Of a stretch of 64,000 nucleotides of DNA, positions 8,112 through 16,159 are shown one piece after another. The notes below the pieces were generated by a model that was not told the DNA's origin, ran no database searches, and saw only the letters and a program-made list of their open reading frames with translations. Numbering within the stretch: position 1 is the stretch's first letter; every line of letters begins with the position of its first letter. The DNA is taken from assembly GCF_900105995.1 (NCBI RefSeq), contig NZ_LT629785.1, positions 3,472,001-3,536,000 of the forward strand, written 5' to 3'. The position numbers were made by a program, and so were the translations under genes. Source of the DNA: Pseudomonas pohangensis. GTDB taxonomy: Bacteria > Pseudomonadota > Gammaproteobacteria > Pseudomonadales > Pseudomonadaceae.

Positions 8112-9911
8112 TCAGGCCTCGATTTCGACCAGCACATCGCCCGGATTGACGCGGTCGCCCTTGGCCACATGCACGGCCTTGACCGTTCCGCTGATCGGCG
8201 CCTGCACCTCGGTTTCCATCTTCATCGCCTCGGTGATCAATACCGCCTGACCGACCTTGACCGTATCGCCGGCCTTGACCAGCACATCGACGATATTGCC
8301 CGGCATGGTGGTGCTGACATCGCCCGGCGCGCTGGCCTGCTTGCGCTTGCTGCTGCCACCGCTGACGAACTCGTTGAGCGGCTCGAACACCACCTCTTCC
8401 GGCATGCCGTCGATGGACAGGTAGAAGTGCCGCTTGCCATCGGTCTTGACGCCGACCCCGGTAATGTCGACGCGGTAGCTTTCACCGTGCACATCGACCA
8501 CAAATTCGGTCGGCACACCTTCCTTGCCGGCCACGGCACCGGCTACCGGCTCCGGCAACAGCGCTTCGGGCTTGAGTGTGCCGGCGGCACGCTCTTCGAG
8601 GAACTTGCGCCCGATATCCGGGAACATGGCGTAGGTCAGCACGTCTTCTTCGCTTTTCGCCAGAGCACCGACTTCCGCACGCAGCTTGTCCATCTCCGGC
8701 TTGAGCAGATCCGCCGGACGCACCTCGATCACTTCTTCATTGCCGATCGCCTGCTTGCGCAGGGCCTCGTTGATCTGCCCCGGCGCCTTGCCGTAGCCGC
8801 CCTGCAGATACAGCTTCACCTCATTGGTGATGGTCTTGTAGCGTCCGCCGGAGAGCACATTGAACACTGCCTGACTGCCGACAATCTGCGAGGTCGGGGT
8901 AACCAGCGGCGGGAAGCCGAGATCCTCGCGCACCCGCGGGATTTCCTCGAACACCTCGTTGATACGGTCCAGCGCGCCCTGCTCCTTGAGCTGGTTGGCC
9001 AGGTTCGACATCATGCCGCCCGGCACCTGGTTGACCTGCACGCGGGTATCCACTGCGGTGAATTCGCTCTCGTACTGGTGGTACTTCTTGCGCACGGCAT
9101 AGAAGTACAGACCGATTTCCTGGATCAGCGCCAGATCCAGACCGGTGTCGTAGTCGCTGCCCTTGAGCGCCGCGACCATCGACTCGGTACCCGGATGGCT
9201 GGTACCCCAGGCCATGCTGGAGATGGCGGTGTCGATGCGGTCGGCGCCGTTCTCGATGGCCTTGAGCTGGCACATCGAGGCCAGGCCGGCGGTGTCATGG
9301 GAGTGGATCACCACTGGCAGGTCGATGGCTTCTTTCAGTGCCCGCACCAGCGCGCCGGTGGCATAGGGCGTGAGCAGGCCGGCCATGTCCTTGATCACCA
9401 CCGAGTCAACACCCATGGCGGCCATCTGCTTGGCCTGCTCCACGAAGGCTTCGGTGGTGTGCACCGGACTGGTGGTGTAGGCGATGGTGCCCTGGGCGTG
9501 CTTGCCGGCAGCCTTGACCGCCTCGATGGCCACGCGCAGATTGCGCACGTCATTCATGGCATCGAAGATGCGGAACACATCGATACCGTTGACCGCCGCC
9601 TTGGCGACGAAAGCGCGGACCACGTCATCGCTGTAATGGCGGTAACCGAGCAGGTTCTGCCCGCGCAACAGCATCTGCAGACGGGTATTGGGCAGCGCCG
9701 CCTTGAGCTGGCGCAGGCGCTCCCACGGGTCTTCCTTGAGGAAGCGCACGCAGGCGTCGAAAGTCGCGCCGCCCCAGACTTCCAGCGACCAGTAGCCGAC
9801 CTTGTCGAGCTTGTCGCAGATCGGCAGCATGTCTTCGGTGCGCATGCGGGTAGCCAGCAGCGACTGGTGGGCATCGCGCAGGATGGTATCGGTAACAGTA
9901 ATCTTCTTCAT
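8112..9911 (-). CDS. pycB: Pyruvate carboxylase subunit B (carboxyltransferase plus biotin carrier)
   Basis: The start at 9911 is preferred over an in-frame start 33 bases upstream because GAGGAA precedes it and the protein then opens MKKITVTDTILRDAHQS, the conserved start of the carboxyltransferase TIM barrel. The 599-residue protein has the metal-binding carboxyltransferase domain (to about 300; VIHSHDTAGL), the conserved carboxylase domain (about 300-470), and a C-terminal biotinyl domain with the EAMKME motif (biotinylated Lys ~564) after a short linker. With PycA it turns pyruvate, bicarbonate and ATP into oxaloacetate. A role as oxaloacetate decarboxylase alpha is less likely, as no beta/gamma genes are present. 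It begins 10 bases after the pycA stop. Confidence 0.92.
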   Translation of the reverse strand: MKKITVTDTILRDAHQSLLATRMRTEDMLPICDKLDKVGYWSLEVWGGATFDACVRFLKEDPWERLRQLKAALPNTRLQMLLRGQNLLGYRHYSDDVVRAFVAKAAVNGIDVFRIFDAMNDVRNLRVAIEAVKAAGKHAQGTIAYTTSPVHTTEAFVEQAKQMAAMGVDSVVIKDMAGLLTPYATGALVRALKEAIDLPVVIHSHDTAGLASMCQLKAIENGADRIDTAISSMAWGTSHPGTESMVAALKGSDYDTGLDLALIQEIGLYFYAVRKKYHQYESEFTAVDTRVQVNQVPGGMMSNLANQLKEQGALDRINEVFEEIPRVREDLGFPPLVTPTSQIVGSQAVFNVLSGGRYKTITNEVKLYLQGGYGKAPGQINEALRKQAIGNEEVIEVRPADLLKPEMDKLRAEVGALAKSEEDVLTYAMFPDIGRKFLEERAAGTLKPEALLPEPVAGAVAGKEGVPTEFVVDVHGESYRVDITGVGVKTDGKRHFYLSIDGMPEEVVFEPLNEFVSGGSSKRKQASAPGDVSTTMPGNIVDVLVKAGDTVKVGQAVLITEAMKMETEVQAPISGTVKAVHVAKGDRVNPGDVLVEIEA

Positions 9912-9921
9912 GATGGATTCC

Positions 9922-11337
9922 TCACAGGCCTGCGTGGGCGGCAATGGCAGTGGCGATGGCGATCGCCAGGTGCGATGGGTATTTCTTGATCGAATACTCG
10001 AGCAGCTGCGGATGTTCGTCGACGAAGCTGGTGTTGAACTGGCCGCTGCGGAAGTCCGGGTTACGCAGGATTTCCTCGTAATAGGCAGTGGTGGTTTTCA
10101 CCCCCTGCACGCGCATGTCATCCAGCGCGCGCAGCCCGCGGTCCATCGCCTCTTCCCAGGTCAGGGCCCAGACCACCAGCTTCAGGCACATCGAGTCGTA
10201 ATACGGCGGAATGGTGTAGCCGGTATAGATCGCCGTGTCGGTACGCACACCGGGGCCGCCGGGCGCGTAGTAGCGGGTGATCTTGCCGAACGAGGGCAGG
10301 AAGTTGTTCTTCGGGTCTTCGGCATTGATACGGAACTGCAGGGCATAGCCGCGGTGAATGATGTCGCTCTGCTGCACCGACAGCGGCAATCCGGAAGCGA
10401 TGCGGATCTGCTCGCGCACCACATCGAGCCCGGTGATCTGCTCGCTGATGGTGTGCTCGACCTGCAGGCGGGTGTTCATCTCCATGAAGTACACCTCGCC
10501 CTCGGCGAGCAGAAACTCCACGGTGCCGGCATTTTCGTAACCCACCGCCTGCGCCGCACGCACTGCCTGGTCGCAGATATAGGCGCGCTGCTCGGGGGTC
10601 AGTTGCGGGCTGGGAGCAATCTCGATGAGCTTCTGGTTGCGCCGCTGGATCGAGCAGTCACGCTCGAACAGGTGCACCACGTTGCCCTGGCTGTCCGCGA
10701 GAATCTGCACCTCGATGTGCTTGGGATTGACGATGCACTTTTCCAGAAACACTTCGGCGCGGCCAAAGGCCTTGGTCGCCTCGGAAATCACCCGCGGGAA
10801 TGCCTGCTCCAGCTCCTCGCGCGAGTTGCAGCGCCGGATACCGCGACCGCCACCACCGTTGGTGGCCTTGAGCATCACCGGATAACCGATGCGGTCGCCT
10901 TCGCGCAGTGCTTCGGCCATATCCGCCACGTTGCCCTCGGTACCTGGCGTGACCGGCACACCGGCGGCGATCATGCTGCGCCGCGCTTCGGTCTTGTCGC
11001 CCATGCGGCGGATCACCTCGGCGCTCGGGCCGATGAACTTGATCCCGCGCTCGGCACAGATCTCCGCCAGCTCGGGGTTCTCGGAAAGAAAGCCGTAACC
11101 GGGGTGCAAGGCATCACAACCGGTTTCCACTGCCAGATTTACCAGCTTGCGCGGGTTGAGATACCCCTCCAGCGGCTCGGCACTGACGCAGTGGGCTTCA
11201 TCGGCGCGCTTCACATGCAGCGCATGGCGATCCGCTTCGGCATAGACCGCCACCGAGCGCACGCCCATTTCGGCGCAGGCACGCACGATACGGACAGCAA
11301 TTTCGCCGCGGTTGGCAATCAGGATTTTCTTGATCAC
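9922..11337 (-). CDS. pycA: Pyruvate carboxylase subunit A (biotin carboxylase)
   Basis: The gene starts at a GTG with a strong GAGGAGGT ribosome site. The 471-residue protein has the biotin-carboxylase N-terminal domain (KKILIANRGEIAVRIVRAC), the ATP-grasp glycine loop (ATNGGGGRGIRR, near 160), and the catalytic EMNTRLQVEHTISEQITG segment near 290. It carboxylates the biotin on PycB with bicarbonate and ATP. Length equals typical AccC/PycA. Direct coupling to pycB and a divergent LysR gene distinguish it from the fatty-acid AccC, which pairs with AccB. Confidence 0.93.
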   Translation of the reverse strand: MIKKILIANRGEIAVRIVRACAEMGVRSVAVYAEADRHALHVKRADEAHCVSAEPLEGYLNPRKLVNLAVETGCDALHPGYGFLSENPELAEICAERGIKFIGPSAEVIRRMGDKTEARRSMIAAGVPVTPGTEGNVADMAEALREGDRIGYPVMLKATNGGGGRGIRRCNSREELEQAFPRVISEATKAFGRAEVFLEKCIVNPKHIEVQILADSQGNVVHLFERDCSIQRRNQKLIEIAPSPQLTPEQRAYICDQAVRAAQAVGYENAGTVEFLLAEGEVYFMEMNTRLQVEHTISEQITGLDVVREQIRIASGLPLSVQQSDIIHRGYALQFRINAEDPKNNFLPSFGKITRYYAPGGPGVRTDTAIYTGYTIPPYYDSMCLKLVVWALTWEEAMDRGLRALDDMRVQGVKTTTAYYEEILRNPDFRSGQFNTSFVDEHPQLLEYSIKKYPSHLAIAIATAIAAHAGL

Positions 11338-11524
11338 GGATGACCTCCTCGATCAGTGGACAGACAACCGGGCACGCCGGTCGGCAAATGGCTTGCCGGA
11401 CAAAACCCGGCCAGGCATTTAATCCTAGTCGCTGTGGTTGATTAACGAAAATCAATAATTATTGGGTTAGGCATTAGCAATAGCTTATATTCAATCGCAG
11501 AATCATTAACGGCCACCAGTAACC
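11338..11524. promoter_or_regulatory. Divergent pycA/pycR control region
   Basis: These 187 bases separate the divergent carboxylase operon and its LysR gene. The part from about 11440 to 11500 is markedly AT-rich, and ATTG-N13-CAAT at about 11462-11482 is a candidate LysR-type dyad. Exact promoters were not resolved. Confidence 0.5.
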
Positions 11525-12478
11525 ATGCGTAAGTCATTGCTGCGTATCACTTTTCGTCAGCTGCAGGTATTCCGCGCAGTCTGTACCCACCTGTCCTACA
11601 GCCGCGCGGCAGAGGAAATGGCGCTGACCCAGCCGGCCGTGAGCCTGCAGATTCGCCAGCTGGATGAACTGATTGGCCAGCCACTGTTCGATTATGTCGG
11701 CAAGAAGCTCTACCTGACCGCGACCGCCGAGGAGCTGCTCAAAGCCAGTGAAGATATCTTTGCCCGGCTCGACAGCCTCGACATGCAACTGGCCGACCTG
11801 CAGGGCAGCCTGCAGGGCCAGCTCAGCCTGGCGATCGAATCCAGCGCCAAATACTTCACCCCGCACCTGTTTGCCGCCTTCCGCCAGCAACACCCGGAAG
11901 TCAGCCTGCAACTGACCGTGGTCAACCATGCCCAGGCGATCAAGCGCCTGAGCGTCAACCGCGACGACCTGCTGATCATGTCGCAGGTGCCACAGGACAT
12001 GGCGCTGGAATTTTTGCCGTTCCTGAACAACCCGATCGTTGCCATAGCGCGGCCGGATCATCCCCTGGCCGCGTTGGCCAGCCTGAGCCTGCAGGACCTG
12101 ACCGGTTTCCCGCTGATTGTCCGCGAACCGGGCTCGGGGACGCGCAAGGCCTGCGAGGAATACTGCCACGAAAAGCGTGCGCACTTTGCCCAGCGCATGG
12201 AGCTCGGTTCACTGGAGTCGCAGCGCGAAGCGGTGCTCGCCGGGCTCGGCCTGGCCTTGCTGCCACGCCATGCGGTAAGTCACGAACTGAGCAGCGGCAG
12301 ACTGTGCGAGCTGCCGGTACAGGAGTTGCCGCTCTATCGCAGCTGGTGCGCGGTACATCTGCGCGGCAAACGCCTGTCGCCGGTAGCGCAGGCGTTCATC
12401 GCCTTTATCCGCAATCAGCGCGGGCTGATCGAACAGCTGGCCCAGCGCTTCAGCGCTGGGCCCCCAGTTGCGGGTTGA
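11525..12478 (+). CDS. pycR: LysR-family regulator, PycR-like
   Basis: The 317-residue protein has an N-terminal winged helix-turn-helix (FRAVCTHLSYSRAAEEMALTQPAVSLQIRQLDELIG, about residues 15-50) and a two-lobed effector domain from about 95. The HTH resembles the CbbR/CysB-like branch. It is divergent from pycA. Pseudomonas aeruginosa has a LysR gene (PycR) in the same place that affects lipid metabolism and virulence; the name is transferred on gene order. It probably controls pycAB and itself. The inducer is unknown. Confidence 0.82.
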   Translation: MRKSLLRITFRQLQVFRAVCTHLSYSRAAEEMALTQPAVSLQIRQLDELIGQPLFDYVGKKLYLTATAEELLKASEDIFARLDSLDMQLADLQGSLQGQLSLAIESSAKYFTPHLFAAFRQQHPEVSLQLTVVNHAQAIKRLSVNRDDLLIMSQVPQDMALEFLPFLNNPIVAIARPDHPLAALASLSLQDLTGFPLIVREPGSGTRKACEEYCHEKRAHFAQRMELGSLESQREAVLAGLGLALLPRHAVSHELSSGRLCELPVQELPLYRSWCAVHLRGKRLSPVAQAFIAFIRNQRGLIEQLAQRFSAGPPVAG

Positions 12479-12635
12479 GGTAGAAGCCGGTCAACCGCTC
12501 CGGATCATCACCGAGCTCCTGACACAGCCGGCGCAGCTCACTGCGCTCCTCGATGGCACGGCGATAAGCCATGCGCGTGCTGTCCTGCTGTTCTCTCTGC
12601 TTGCGCGCTACGGAAGGACTAAAGGCCTGGGTCAT
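12450..12635 (-). CDS. Small basic hypothetical protein
   Basis: The start at 12635 is chosen for the upstream AGAGGG; an in-frame TTG at 12671 lacks a good site. The 61-residue product is hydrophilic, helical and charged (ARKQREQQDSTRMAYRRAIEERSELRRLCQELGDDPERL), with no signal peptide or membrane segment. It resembles short uncharacterised Pseudomonas proteins, but I cannot name a family. Its 3' end overlaps that of pycR by 29 bases, convergent. Confidence 0.6.
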   Translation of the reverse strand: MTQAFSPSVARKQREQQDSTRMAYRRAIEERSELRRLCQELGDDPERLTGFYLNPQLGAQR

Positions 12636-12786
12636 GACGGGGTTCCCTCTTGCATTATTCAGGAACCCCAAGCTAGCGGGCGCAGATGACAGTTTCGCGG
12701 CAGCGCCATGATCCTTGCGTTACAGCAATCCAACGAGTAGCCCAGCGCCAACCCCGCAGATCGCGGAAATTCGCGCCCGTCGCCGC

Positions 12787-13659
12787 TCAGTCGTCGCTGC
12801 TCTTCACCGTCTTCGGCGACAGGCGCAGGTTGCGCAGGCTGCGCTTGACGCTTTTCAGGTGGTTGACCAGATCCGGGCCACGCGACATGGCCACGCCCAT
12901 GGCCAGTACGTCGATCACCACCAGATGGGCGATGCGCGAGGTCAGCGGGGTGTAGATCTCGGTGTCTTCCTGCACGTCGATGGCCAGGTTGACCGTGGCC
13001 AGATCGGCCAGCGGCGTCTGGCTCGGGCACAGGGTGATCAGCGTGGCGCCGGTTTCGCGCACCAGGTTGGCGGTGATCAGCAGGTCCTTGGAACGCCCCG
13101 ACTGGGAGATGCAGATAGCCACGTCGCTGGGCTTGAGCGTCACCGCCGACATCGCCTGCATGTGCGGGTCGGAATAGGCCGCCGCGGTGAGCAGCAGGCG
13201 GAAGAACTTGTGCTGGGCATCGGCGGCCACCGCACCGGACGCGCCGAAACCGTAGAACTCGATCCGCTGGGCGGCGGCAATGGCATTGATGGCGCGCTGC
13301 AGCGCCTGGGTGTCGAGGCGTTCGCGCACCTCCATCAGGGTATGCAGGGTGGTGTCGAAAATCTTCAGGCTGTAGTCGGCCACCGAGTCGTCTTCATGGA
13401 TGGCGAACTGGCCGAAGCTGGCACCGGCGGCCAGACTCTGCGCCAGCTTGAGCTTGAGATCCTGAAACCCGGTGCAACCGATGGCGCGGCAGAAACGCAC
13501 GATGGTCGGCTCGCTGATGCCCACCTCGTGGGCCAGATCGGCCATCGAACTGTGCATTACCGCGGCAGGGTCGAGCAGCACGTGCTCGGCCACCTTGATT
13601 TCGGATTTGCGCAGCAGATGACGGGACTGGGCGATATGTTGCAAGAGGTTCACAGGCAC
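12787..13659 (-). CDS. hexR: HexR-type RpiR-family repressor of glucose catabolism
   Basis: The 290-residue protein has an N-terminal RpiR helix-turn-helix (MADLAHEVGISEPTIVRFCRAIGCTGFQDLKLKLAQ, about 40-75) and a SIS sugar-phosphate-binding domain (about 125-260, with ICISQSGRSKDLL). HexR of Pseudomonas represses zwf and Entner-Doudoroff genes and is released by 2-keto-3-deoxy-6-phosphogluconate. Here it is divergent from zwf with a perfect HexR-type palindrome in between, which supports both the identity and autoregulation. Because Pseudomonads can carry two such paralogues, this could be the second (PA5438-like) copy. Confidence 0.88.
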   Translation of the reverse strand: MPVNLLQHIAQSRHLLRKSEIKVAEHVLLDPAAVMHSSMADLAHEVGISEPTIVRFCRAIGCTGFQDLKLKLAQSLAAGASFGQFAIHEDDSVADYSLKIFDTTLHTLMEVRERLDTQALQRAINAIAAAQRIEFYGFGASGAVAADAQHKFFRLLLTAAAYSDPHMQAMSAVTLKPSDVAICISQSGRSKDLLITANLVRETGATLITLCPSQTPLADLATVNLAIDVQEDTEIYTPLTSRIAHLVVIDVLAMGVAMSRGPDLVNHLKSVKRSLRNLRLSPKTVKSSDD

Positions 13660-13693
13660 TAACTCGGTTATGATCGGGCAGATGTAGTGGGCG

Positions 13694-13708
13694 TGTAGTT
13701 ATACTACA
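13694..13708. promoter_or_regulatory. HexR operator between hexR and zwf
   Basis: TGTAGTTATACTACA is a perfect 15-base palindrome of the form TGTARTNNNAYTACA, the pattern described for HexR in gammaproteobacteria. It lies 35 bases upstream of hexR and 44 bases upstream of the zwf start. A further half-site GATGTAGT lies at 13681-13688. Confidence 0.8.
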
Positions 13709-13751
13709 TGCCCGCCGCCACCGCACTGAAAAACACCCGGAGCACCCCGTT

Positions 13752-15194
13752 TTGCCTACTCCCTGCGACATGCTGGTCTTTGGCGCCAGCGGCGATCTGG
13801 CGCTGCACAAGCTGCTGCCGGCGCTCTACCACCTGCACCGTGATGGCCGTCTGGACGCCGACATGCGCATCCTCGGCGTGGCGCGCAAGCCACTCGGCCG
13901 CGAGCAGTTCTGCAGTCTGGCCGAGCGTCACTGCCGCGTGCAGCTGGCCGCCGGCGACTTCGATACAAGCGTGTGGAAAACCTTCGCCGCGCGGCTGGAC
14001 TATTTCGCCATGGATGCCGCGCAGAGTGCCGATTTCGGCCGCCTGGGTCGCAAGCTCGGCAGCAGTTGCCAGCGCGGTCGCATCTACTATCTGGCCACGG
14101 CCCCCGATCTGGTAGCCGATATCAGTGCCAATCTGGCCATTGCCGGGCTGACCGGCAGCCATACGCGGATTGTCGTGGAAAAGCCCATCGGTCATTCCCT
14201 GGAATCGGCGCGCGCGGTCAATGACGCCCTCGGCCAGGTGTTCAGCGAAAACCAGGTATTCCGCATCGACCATTATCTGGGCAAGGAAACCGTACAGAAC
14301 CTGATGGCGCTGCGCTTTGCCAACGCACTGTTCGAGCCGGTGTGGCGCGCCGGGCATATCGACCATGTGCAGATCAGCGTGAACGAAACCCTCGGCGTGG
14401 AAAATCGCGGTGCCTACTACGAACAGTCCGGCGCCATGCGCGACATGCTGCAGAACCACCTGCTGCAACTGCTCTGCCTGGTGGCAATGGAAGCGCCGGT
14501 GCGCTTCGATGCCGAAGCGGTGCGCAACGAGAAAGTGAAAATCCTCCAGGCGCTGAAACCGATCAGCGGCCTCGATGTGCAGGACAAGACCGTGCGCGGC
14601 CAGTACGGCGCCGGGCAGGTTGGTGGTGAAGCGGTGTCGGCCTATTACTTCGAGAAGAATGTCGACAACGACAGCGACACCGAAACCTTTGTCGCCGTGC
14701 AGGCCGAAATCGACAACTGGCGCTGGGCCGGGGTGCCCTTCTACCTGCGCACCGGCAAGCGCATGGCGCGCAAAAGTTCGGAAATCGTCATCCAGTTCAA
14801 GCCGGTGCCGCACCGTCTGTTCGAAGCGGGTGAGGCCAACCGGCTGATCATCCGTCTGCAACCCGAAGAGCGCATCAGCCTGCAACTGATGGGCAAGAGT
14901 CCGGGCAAGGGCATGCGCCTGCGACCGCTCGAGCTGGATCTGAACATGGCGCAGATCGAACCGCAGAGCCGCCGCTGGGATGCCTATGAACGCCTGTTGC
15001 TCGACGTCATCGAAGGCGACTCGACACTGTTCATGCGCCGTGACGAAGTGGAGGCCGCGTGGAGCTGGATCGATCCGATCATCCACGGCTGGCAGGAGGC
15101 CTACCAGAGTCCGCGGCCCTACCCCGCCGGCAGCGACGGCCCGGAACAGGCGCACAGCCTGCTCGAGTTGCACGGGCGCGAGTGGCTGGACTGA
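13752..15194 (+). CDS. zwf: Glucose-6-phosphate 1-dehydrogenase
   Basis: The 480-residue enzyme oxidises glucose-6-phosphate to 6-phosphogluconolactone, feeding the Entner-Doudoroff and pentose phosphate routes. Visible are the nucleotide-binding start (CDMLVFGASGDLALHKLLPALY) and the active-site motif RIDHYLGKE with catalytic His near residue 174. The TTG at 13752 is chosen because it keeps the conserved PTPCD residues and GGAG precedes it; an ATG at 13770 would cut into that start. Divergent from hexR and under its palindrome. Length is close to the usual ~490. Confidence 0.93.
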   Translation: MPTPCDMLVFGASGDLALHKLLPALYHLHRDGRLDADMRILGVARKPLGREQFCSLAERHCRVQLAAGDFDTSVWKTFAARLDYFAMDAAQSADFGRLGRKLGSSCQRGRIYYLATAPDLVADISANLAIAGLTGSHTRIVVEKPIGHSLESARAVNDALGQVFSENQVFRIDHYLGKETVQNLMALRFANALFEPVWRAGHIDHVQISVNETLGVENRGAYYEQSGAMRDMLQNHLLQLLCLVAMEAPVRFDAEAVRNEKVKILQALKPISGLDVQDKTVRGQYGAGQVGGEAVSAYYFEKNVDNDSDTETFVAVQAEIDNWRWAGVPFYLRTGKRMARKSSEIVIQFKPVPHRLFEAGEANRLIIRLQPEERISLQLMGKSPGKGMRLRPLELDLNMAQIEPQSRRWDAYERLLLDVIEGDSTLFMRRDEVEAAWSWIDPIIHGWQEAYQSPRPYPAGSDGPEQAHSLLELHGREWLD

Positions 15195-15347
15195 ACCCCG
15201 CAACAATGGACAGCCCGAGCATGGCTGACTAAGGTCTTTGCCATGGGTGGCCGACCTGCCAGGGACCGGGCTGCAGTATTTCACTGCTGGATGCACGTCC
15301 GCCCGCAGCGCATGTCGCGCACTCTCCCCAAAAAGAGGTAACTTCAG

Positions 15348-15680
15348 ATGGCTGGATGGTATGAATTAAGCAAAAGCAGCGATGGCCAGTTCCGTTTCGT
15401 GCTCAAGGCCGGTAACGCCGAAACAATTCTCACCAGCGAGCTGTACAAGAGCCGCGCGGCGGCCGAGAACGGCATCGCCTCGGTACAGGCCAACGCGGTA
15501 CTGGACGAGCGCTACGAGCGCAAGACGGCCAGCAACGGCAAGCCCTTCTTCAACCTCAAGGCGGCCAACCACCAGATCATCGGCTCCAGCCAGATGTACT
15601 CCGCCGAGGCCGCACGTGACGGCGGCATCGCCAGCGTGAAAAGCAATGGCGCAAGCACCACCATCAAGGACAACACCTGA
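15348..15680 (+). CDS. YegP-family protein (two DUF1508 repeats)
   Basis: The 110-residue protein consists of two similar repeats: GWYELSKSSDGQFRFVLKAGNAETILTSELY followed by a helix, and ASNGKPFFNLKAANHQIIGSSQMY followed by a helix. This tandem layout is that of the small cytosolic YegP/DUF1508 family, whose function is not established. AAAAAGAGG lies before the ATG. It is preceded by 150 bases after zwf and probably has its own promoter. Confidence 0.88.
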   Translation: MAGWYELSKSSDGQFRFVLKAGNAETILTSELYKSRAAAENGIASVQANAVLDERYERKTASNGKPFFNLKAANHQIIGSSQMYSAEAARDGGIASVKSNGASTTIKDNT

Positions 15681-15701
15681 CCGTTCTGCAGTGAGCTGAG
15701 C

Positions 15702-15724
15702 GTTCCCACGCTCTGCGTGGGAAC
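15702..15724. repeat. REP family C palindrome
   Basis: A 23-base palindrome of the form GTTCCCACGC-TCT-GCGTGGGAAC. Other copies lie near 17427, 17533, 18585, 26393, 50428, 57761 and 57832. A degenerate GC-rich continuation runs to about 15757. Confidence 0.85.
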
Positions 15725-15791
15725 ACAGTTGCCGGCGCTCTGCGCCCGCCGCGGGAACTAGCCCAAGCCTCGTCCATTCAAGGAAAACTCC

Positions 15792-16148
15792 ATGACCCTG
15801 CTGGCCAATCTGTTTGTCGCGCTGATCGCGCTGCTGCACGTCTACATTCTGGTGCTGGAAATGTTCCTCTGGGACAAGCCGGCCGGGCTGCGCGCCTTTG
15901 GCCAGACGCTGGAGGCGGCCACCGCGAGCAAGGTGCTGGCAGCCAATCAGGGGCTGTACAACGGCTTTCTCGCTGCGGGGCTATTCTGGGGCTTGCTGCT
16001 CGGCGCTGAAGGCACCGGGGTCAAGCTGTTCTTCCTCACTTGCGTGCTGGTGGCCGGGCTTTACGGCGCGGCTACCGCCAACCGCAAGATCCTGTTTATC
16101 CAGGCCATTCCTGCTGCCATCGGCCTGCTGCTGGTCTTGCTGGCCTGA
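15792..16148 (+). CDS. DUF1304 integral membrane protein
   Basis: This 118-residue protein has four predicted membrane helices (LLANLFVALIALLHVYILVLEMFLW; NGFLAAGLFWGLLLG; LFFLTCVLVAGLYGA; IQAIPAAIGLLLVLL). The HVYILVLEMFLWDKPAG segment and the ATANRKILFIQAIPA segment are the recognisable marks of the DUF1304 family. The function of the family is unknown. AAGGAAA precedes the ATG. It is convergent with the serine hydrolase, with 11 bases between stops. Confidence 0.88.
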   Translation: MTLLANLFVALIALLHVYILVLEMFLWDKPAGLRAFGQTLEAATASKVLAANQGLYNGFLAAGLFWGLLLGAEGTGVKLFFLTCVLVAGLYGAATANRKILFIQAIPAAIGLLLVLLA

Positions 16149-16159
16149 ACCAGAACCGC

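Noticed and set aside
8169..9989. 606-codon open frame antisense to pycB
   Set aside because: It is a shadow of the conserved pycB frame, caused by GC-rich third positions; no ribosome site and a low-complexity His/Asp-rich product.
13708..14115. Upstream ATG over the zwf leader
   Set aside because: It is in another frame than zwf and lies on the HexR site; no homology in its product.
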